A stretch of 64,000 bases of DNA from positions 1 to 64,000 of the forward strand of contig NZ_JOIX01000014.1 of assembly GCF_000720175.1 (NCBI RefSeq), in the 5' to 3' direction. Under the pieces are notes generated by a model. The model was not told the DNA's origin. It did no database searches and worked only from the letters and a program-made list of their open reading frames with translations. This document shows, one piece after another, positions 59,930-64,000 of this stretch. The position numbers and the translations under genes are program-made. How positions within the stretch are numbered: position 1 is the stretch's first letter; each line of letters opens with the position of its first letter. The DNA is from Streptomyces sp. NRRL S-337. Lineage in GTDB: Bacteria; Actinomycetota; Actinomycetes; Streptomycetales; Streptomycetaceae.

Positions 59930-61324
59930 TCAGACCGCGGCCTGGTCGGTGGCGCGCCGGCGGGCCGCGGTGGCCCCGGCGCGGTCGCCGAGCAGGTCGG
60001 CGAGGCGGGCCTTGGCGGACCAGTTGTACGGGCAGACCGGGCGCAGGTTGCTGCGTTCGCTGAGCAGGGTGCGGGCCAGGTCCGTACGGCCCGCGCGGAG
60101 GGCGGCCTCGACGAGGGTGCGCTGGAGGGCGTCCCGCTGGGCGTGACTGCCGCCGAAGTCGTTGAGGCGGTGGCGGACGGGCAGCAGGTGCTCGACGGCC
60201 GCGGCGTGGTCGTGCCGGCCGTAGGCGATCAAGGCCCGGCAGACCGGCAGCCCGATCTCCGCGGTCATCCACCGGTTGGAGACCGCGGGGGCCGAAGTCA
60301 CCCAGTTCTCCCGGTCCTTGACGAGTCGCTCCGCACGGTCGATGCGGTCGGCGCCGACGTAGGCCATGACGGCATGGGCGTCGTTGAAGGCGTAGTGCGG
60401 ACCGTCCGCGCGGCGTTCCCAGGCATCGGCGAGCCGGGCCCAGCGGGTGCCCTGGTCGTCGCCCGCCAGGTGGATCCGCCACAACAGGGCGGCGGCGTCC
60501 AGCAGTTGCATCGCCGCTCCCGGGGACGCGTCGTGGTGCAGGGCCGCGTCGTAGATCTCCAGTACCCGGGCCGTGTTGCCCGTCTCCAGGGTGAAGAGGG
60601 CGTAGTGCCACCAGTTGTGGACGGTCAGGAGGGTGTCGCCGGACCAGTTGCCGGTGCGGTCGTCCAGGAAGCGGATGCCGTCGGTGAAGCGTCCGCGCAT
60701 CTCGTAGGTGTGCGCGACGCCGTGGATGCCCCAGACGTCGTTCGGGTGCTGCGCGAGGGCGGCCAGGCCGGTCTCCTCCGCACGTTCGTAGTGGCCGGAC
60801 TCCTCCAGGCCGAAGGCGTACATGCCGAGCAGCGGGCCGTGGTGCGGATCGTGCTCGTCCCAGGCGTCCAGCGCTCCGCCGACCCGGTCGCGCAGGCGCT
60901 GGGCGTCACCGGTGAGGAAGTCGTGCTGGTGCCCGGCGACGAGGGCGAGCACGTCGCGGGGGAAGGCCACGGTGAGGTCGCCGAGGATGCGGCCGGCGCC
61001 GTGCATATCTCCGTCCAGCCAGGTCGTCGCGGCGGCCAGGTGCATCCGCTCACGGGGCGTCAGTTTCTCCTCGTCCAGGCCGGCGAGGAAGCCGTGGAAG
61101 ACGGTGCGAGCCTCGGCCGCGTCCTTCTCCTCGGTGCCGAGCACCCCCAGATACGCGGCGAGGGCCTGGCCCATGACCGACCGCGGCGAGTCGGCGAGCA
61201 CGCCCCGGGCCGCGTCCACCACCCGCGGGCGGAAGAAGAGCAGGTCGTCCAGCGCCTGTTCGTAGTGGACGAGGGCTTCGGAACTGGTGTCGCTCATCAC
61301 GTGCCCGTGGCGGTCCGTGGTCAT
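59930..61324 (-). CDS. Tetratricopeptide-repeat protein (TTC38-like)
   Basis: This 464-aa all-helical protein has TPR-like pairs, for example EALVHYEQALDDLLFFRPRV, GLEESGHYERAEETGLAALA followed by PNDVWGIHGVAHTYEMRGRF, and ERRADGPHYAFNDAHAVMAY. The NDVWGIHGVAHTYEM...GDTLLTVHNWWHYALF block is typical of the TTC38 family. ATG 61324 after CAGGAG is preferred over the internal ATG 61297. There is no catalytic domain; it probably scaffolds or buries a small ligand. The following DUF4345 gene is 29 nt away. Confidence 0.82.
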   Translation of the reverse strand: MTTDRHGHVMSDTSSEALVHYEQALDDLLFFRPRVVDAARGVLADSPRSVMGQALAAYLGVLGTEEKDAAEARTVFHGFLAGLDEEKLTPRERMHLAAATTWLDGDMHGAGRILGDLTVAFPRDVLALVAGHQHDFLTGDAQRLRDRVGGALDAWDEHDPHHGPLLGMYAFGLEESGHYERAEETGLAALAQHPNDVWGIHGVAHTYEMRGRFTDGIRFLDDRTGNWSGDTLLTVHNWWHYALFTLETGNTARVLEIYDAALHHDASPGAAMQLLDAAALLWRIHLAGDDQGTRWARLADAWERRADGPHYAFNDAHAVMAYVGADRIDRAERLVKDRENWVTSAPAVSNRWMTAEIGLPVCRALIAYGRHDHAAAVEHLLPVRHRLNDFGGSHAQRDALQRTLVEAALRAGRTDLARTLLSERSNLRPVCPYNWSAKARLADLLGDRAGATAARRRATDQAAV

Positions 61325-61566
61325 GGGGGGCTCCTGGTGCCGGGAACATCGTCACTGGTGACCATCGTCCCCGGCGCGGACCGGCTTCAGCAGGCCCTTC
61401 CGCGGTAACTGGCCGAATCGGCGTAGCCGGGGCAGCGGGGGGACCTTCCGGGGCCGGTGCGGGACGGGACCGGGAGAATGACCTTGCGCACGGGCGTGCG
61501 GCGTCATCGTGTTCACGCCGCGTGGAGCGACGTGGGCAAGAGGAAACGCTGCGAGGGGAGCAGGTT

Positions 61567-62367
61567 GTGCACAGTGCCGTGGTGACGCCCGGGGGCGACC
61601 GGATGCGGTGGGTGGAGCTGCCGGGGGCCGAGCCCTGCCGGGTGTATGTGCACGGGCTGGGCGCCGCGTCGCTCCCGTACTTCGCCGCGGTGGCGGTGCA
61701 CCCCGAGCTGGCCGGCCGCCGCTCCCTGCTCGTCGATCTGCTCGGGCACGGCATCAGCGACCGCCCCACGGACTTCGACTACACCCTGGAAGCACACGCC
61801 GATGCCCTGGCCGCCGCCCTGGAGTCGGCCGGGGTCGCCGGTGCCGAGCTGATCGCGCACAGCATGGGCGGTTCGGTGGCCATCGTCCTGGCCGCCCGGC
61901 ATCCGCGGCTGGTCTCCCGCCTGGTGCTCGTCGACGCCAACCTCGATCCCCTCACGGCGGCGCCCGGAACAGGGGGCAGCCGGGGTATCGCCGCGTACTC
62001 CGAGGAGGAGTTCCTCTCCCGCGGCTGGGCGGAGGTCGGCGAGCGGGCCGGGCCGCACTGGTGGTCCACCATGCGCCTGGCCGGCCGGGAGGCGCTGCAC
62101 CGCAGTGCCACCCACCTCGTCCGCGGCACGTCGCCGACCATGCGGGAGCTCCTGCTGAAGCTTGCGGTCCCGCGCACCTACCTGCTGCCGGAGGCCGACG
62201 GTCCGCTCCCGGGCGCCGACGACCTCGTCCAGGCGGGGGTGCGGGTCGTGGCCGTCCCGGACTGCGGGCACAACATCATGCTCGACAATCCGACGGGCTT
62301 CGTACGGGCCACCGCGGCGGCACTCACGCCACCCAGTGGGGCCGACGGGCGGCAAACCGGACCGTGA
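61567..62367 (+). CDS. Alpha/beta hydrolase
   Basis: This 266-aa protein has the oxyanion segment VYVHGLGAAS, the nucleophile elbow AHSMGGSVAIVLAA (Ser), the acid in YLLPEADGPL or earlier LVDANLDP, and the catalytic His in VPDCGHNIML. It is a medium-sized esterase/epoxide-hydrolase-like enzyme of unknown substrate. GTG 61567, 8 nt after GGGGAG, is chosen; the frame is open to 61522, but that ATG lacks a site. It overlaps the convergent MocR gene by 44 nt at the 3' end. Confidence 0.85.
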   Translation: MHSAVVTPGGDRMRWVELPGAEPCRVYVHGLGAASLPYFAAVAVHPELAGRRSLLVDLLGHGISDRPTDFDYTLEAHADALAAALESAGVAGAELIAHSMGGSVAIVLAARHPRLVSRLVLVDANLDPLTAAPGTGGSRGIAAYSEEEFLSRGWAEVGERAGPHWWSTMRLAGREALHRSATHLVRGTSPTMRELLLKLAVPRTYLLPEADGPLPGADDLVQAGVRVVAVPDCGHNIMLDNPTGFVRATAAALTPPSGADGRQTGP

Positions 62368-63811
62368 GGTCGTCGGCGAGGGCGGTGGCCATCCGCCGCA
62401 CCGCCTCGCGCAGGGTGTCCGCCGGCGTGGTGTAGGGGATGCGCAGGCGCTGTTCGAAGATGCCCGGGTCGGTGGCGAAGTAGGCACCGCCCTCGATCCG
62501 TACGCCGTGCTCCAGCGCCCGTTCGGCCAGTGCCGAGGCGACCGGCTCGCCCAGGTCGACCCAGAGCGACAGCCCGCCGGGCGGCAGCCGCCAGGTCCAC
62601 TGCGGGATGTGCTCGGCCAGCGCCGCGGCGAGGGCGGCCCGTTGCCGGCGCAGCTGCTCCAGGCGGGGCGGCAGCAGGTCCTCGGCCTGCGCCAGCAGGG
62701 TGAGGGCCAGCAGCTGGTCCACGACGGAGCCGCCCATGTCGGTGGCGACGCGCTGGCCGGCGAGTTCGGTGACCAGCCGGGCGGGGGCCCGCAGCCAGCC
62801 GATGCGCAGACCGCCCCAGTGGGTCTTGCTCATCGAGCCGATGGTGATGACCTGCCCGGTCCCCCCGGCAGTGGCGTGCGCGGCGAACGGCGGCGGCGCG
62901 GGGACGTCGAGGGCGAGGTCGGCCAGGGTCTCGTCGACGACCAGCCAGGTGCCGGACCGCCCGGCCGCGCGCAGGGTGCGAACGCGTTCCTGCTCGGGCA
63001 TGAGGCAGCCGGTCGGATTGTGGAAGTCCGGTATCAGATAGGCGAGTTGGGGCACGACCTGACGCAGGGTGGACTCGATGATCTCGATGTCCCAGCCCTC
63101 GTCGGTCACCGGGACCGACACGGTACGGAGCTGGGCGCGGCGCAGGGCATCGAGGGCGTTCGGGTAGGAGGGGTTCTCCACCATGGCCCGGTCGCCGGGG
63201 CGGCAGAGAAGTCCGATGACGAGGGTCAGGGCGTGCTGGGCGCCGGAGGTCACCAGGATCTGCTCGGGGACGGTGGGCAGGCCGCGCCGGGTGAAGCGCT
63301 CGGCGACGGCGGCGCGCAGGTCCGGCAGGCCGTAGGGGTGGTAGCCGGGGGTGGGGGCGTGCTCGGCCAGTCGCGGGGCGACCCGGGTGAGGGCGTCGAC
63401 GAGCGTCTGTTCCGGCAGGCCCGGGGCGGCACTGGCCAGGTCGATCGCGGTGTCCTGCGGGCCGATGAGCCGGGAGATGCCGCGCGGGGTACGGCCCTCG
63501 GGCAGGTCCGTCCAGGTGCCGGAGCCCTGTCGGCTGTGCGCGTAGCCGCTCTCGCGCAGCAGGTCGTACACGGCGGTGATGGTGGTCCGGCTCGTGCCGA
63601 GTGCGACGGCCAGTTCGCGTTCGGCGGGGAGTTTGGTGTGCAGCGCGAGGCGGCCGTCGAGGATCAACGTGCCGATGGCCTGGGCGAGATGACGGTAGGC
63701 GGGCCGGGTGCCCGCCGGATCGGGCAGCAACGCGGCGAGCTGCCGGGCCCCCACCGTCCGGCCCGGACGGGGTGCCCGGTCCGCGGGCCGGGACGGAGCT
63801 GCGTCCACCAC
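62324..63811 (-). CDS. MocR-type PLP-dependent transcriptional regulator
   Basis: This 495-aa fusion has a GntR-type winged HTH (about 35-100, LPAERELAVALGTSRTTITAVYDLL) and a fold-type I aminotransferase domain (about 125-480). The PLP lysine is in SMSKTHWGGLRIGW, and IPDFHNPTGCLMP contains the Asn that contacts the pyridine ring. Such regulators usually activate a divergent target gene after binding PLP and an amino ligand. GTG 63811 follows AGGAGA. Three ATTGGCC-type elements in the divergent gap are likely binding sites. Confidence 0.9.
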   Translation of the reverse strand: MVDAAPSRPADRAPRPGRTVGARQLAALLPDPAGTRPAYRHLAQAIGTLILDGRLALHTKLPAERELAVALGTSRTTITAVYDLLRESGYAHSRQGSGTWTDLPEGRTPRGISRLIGPQDTAIDLASAAPGLPEQTLVDALTRVAPRLAEHAPTPGYHPYGLPDLRAAVAERFTRRGLPTVPEQILVTSGAQHALTLVIGLLCRPGDRAMVENPSYPNALDALRRAQLRTVSVPVTDEGWDIEIIESTLRQVVPQLAYLIPDFHNPTGCLMPEQERVRTLRAAGRSGTWLVVDETLADLALDVPAPPPFAAHATAGGTGQVITIGSMSKTHWGGLRIGWLRAPARLVTELAGQRVATDMGGSVVDQLLALTLLAQAEDLLPPRLEQLRRQRAALAAALAEHIPQWTWRLPPGGLSLWVDLGEPVASALAERALEHGVRIEGGAYFATDPGIFEQRLRIPYTTPADTLREAVRRMATALADDLTVRFAARRPHWVA

Positions 63812-63825
63812 ACCATTCTCCTGGG

Positions 63826-63875
63826 ATTGGCCGTGTTATCCGGGCCAATCACTCTACAGAGTGGCCGCATTGGCC
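63826..63875. promoter_or_regulatory. Candidate MocR binding region
   Basis: ATTGGCC occurs at 63826-63832 and 63869-63875 in direct orientation, 43 bp apart, with an inverted copy GGCCAAT at 63843-63849. A perfect palindrome CACTCT-ac-AGAGTG lies at 63850-63863. MocR proteins generally bind spaced direct repeats between the divergent genes, which fits this layout. Confidence 0.6.
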
Positions 63876-63962
63876 TGGAGCGCAGGCCTGGTAGGCACCT
63901 GTGAAGACGGATGACGCCGTACGTGGAGACAGACGTACGGCACGGCAGGAGGCAAGCAGCCC

Positions 63963-64000
63963 ATGCGGCAGCCCATCACCACTACGGACCCGGAGCGTCG
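63963..64000 (+). CDS. Start of a gene divergent from mocR (partial)
   Basis: ATG 63963 follows CAGGAGG at 8 nt and opens a frame reading MRQPITTTDPER to the window edge. Only 12 codons are visible. It is divergent from the MocR gene, so it is probably the regulated target, often a transporter or enzyme of amino-compound metabolism. Its identity cannot be judged here. Confidence 0.6.
   Translation, partial: MRQPITTTDPER

Noticed and set aside
61522..61566. Earlier ATG 61522 for the alpha/beta hydrolase
   Set aside because: No ribosome-binding site is present there, whereas GTG 61567 has GGGGAG at 8 nt.
1..64000. CRISPR arrays, tRNA or rRNA genes, IS elements and prophage attachment sites
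   Set aside because: No regularly spaced repeat-spacer pattern, tRNA-like cloverleaf or transposase/integrase motif was found by reading. A search with dedicated tools was not possible.

Overview
The window is high-GC actinobacterial DNA, almost certainly a Streptomyces chromosome. The evidence is pervasive GC bias at third codon positions, many GTG/TTG starts, ATGA/GTGA start-stop overlaps, and family content typical of Streptomyces (group 1h hydrogenase, DUF5947/DUF6084, LppU-like proteins, SARP-free TetR/LysR/MocR regulators, secreted M4 and CAP proteins). No rRNA, tRNA, CRISPR array, transposase or integrase was recognised. All functional calls come from reading motifs by eye; no database search was possible.

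Region 1 (136-15652) is an energy-metabolism island. It opens with a tightly overlapped operon for an actinobacterial high-affinity group 1h [NiFe] hydrogenase: small and large subunits, a degenerate NifU-like protein, DUF5947, a 69-aa protein, DUF6084, a 353-aa protein, and a maturation protease with an N-terminal extension. It continues with a 43-aa peptide, a ferritin-like DUF892 protein and a hemerythrin. After two small membrane genes come an unaccompanied cytochrome b (QcrB paralogue), an SDR-type epimerase, and a minus-strand ctaD-ctaF pair with no subunit II or III. The likely job is scavenging atmospheric H2 and passing electrons through a secondary quinone/oxidase branch during starvation. 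No hyp maturation genes are present here.

Region 2 (15702-29555) is a mosaic of single genes: LppU-like protein with an apparent CTG start, membrane protein, methyltransferase, SRPBCC protein, secreted M4 protease, a Clp-N/HTH protein with two palindromic operators and a probably leaderless transcript, an amino-acid permease, a YqcI/YcgG haem protein, RraA-like and DinB-like proteins, a secreted Ig-like protein, a stand-alone DUF3662 protein and a ricin-type lectin.

Region 3 (29559-46277) contains decay scars and envelope genes. A divergent tetR/SDR pair has been reduced to two C-terminal stubs, and a membrane oxidoreductase has an internal deletion. Around these lie a second LppU paralogue, a HAD hydrolase, a maltokinase-cap protein, a 195-aa protein coupled to a 1031-aa polytopic M48 protease, an FG-GAP secreted protein, three small envelope proteins, a FUSC transporter, an MBL hydrolase, a divergent phzF/lysR pair and a CAP-domain protein.

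Region 4 (46364-55636) is the most unusual part. A P450 is followed upstream by the C-terminal stub of an FAD ferredoxin reductase and, 4.5 kb away, the N-terminal stub of a ferredoxin, both in the same orientation. Between the stubs sits a block of four intact genes: a catalase-fold haem protein, a DyP-type peroxidase, a small barrel-like protein, and an opposite-strand GAP/Sap membrane protein. This looks like a replacement insertion that brought in a haem-peroxide system and removed the P450's redox partners. A class A FAD monooxygenase divergent from its TetR regulator follows.

Region 5 (55679-64000) holds an aminoglycoside-phosphotransferase-like kinase, a second FAD oxidoreductase, an AMIN-like secreted protein, AlkB, a DUF4345 protein, a TPR protein, an alpha/beta hydrolase, a MocR-type regulator and the first codons of a divergent gene cut by the window edge.
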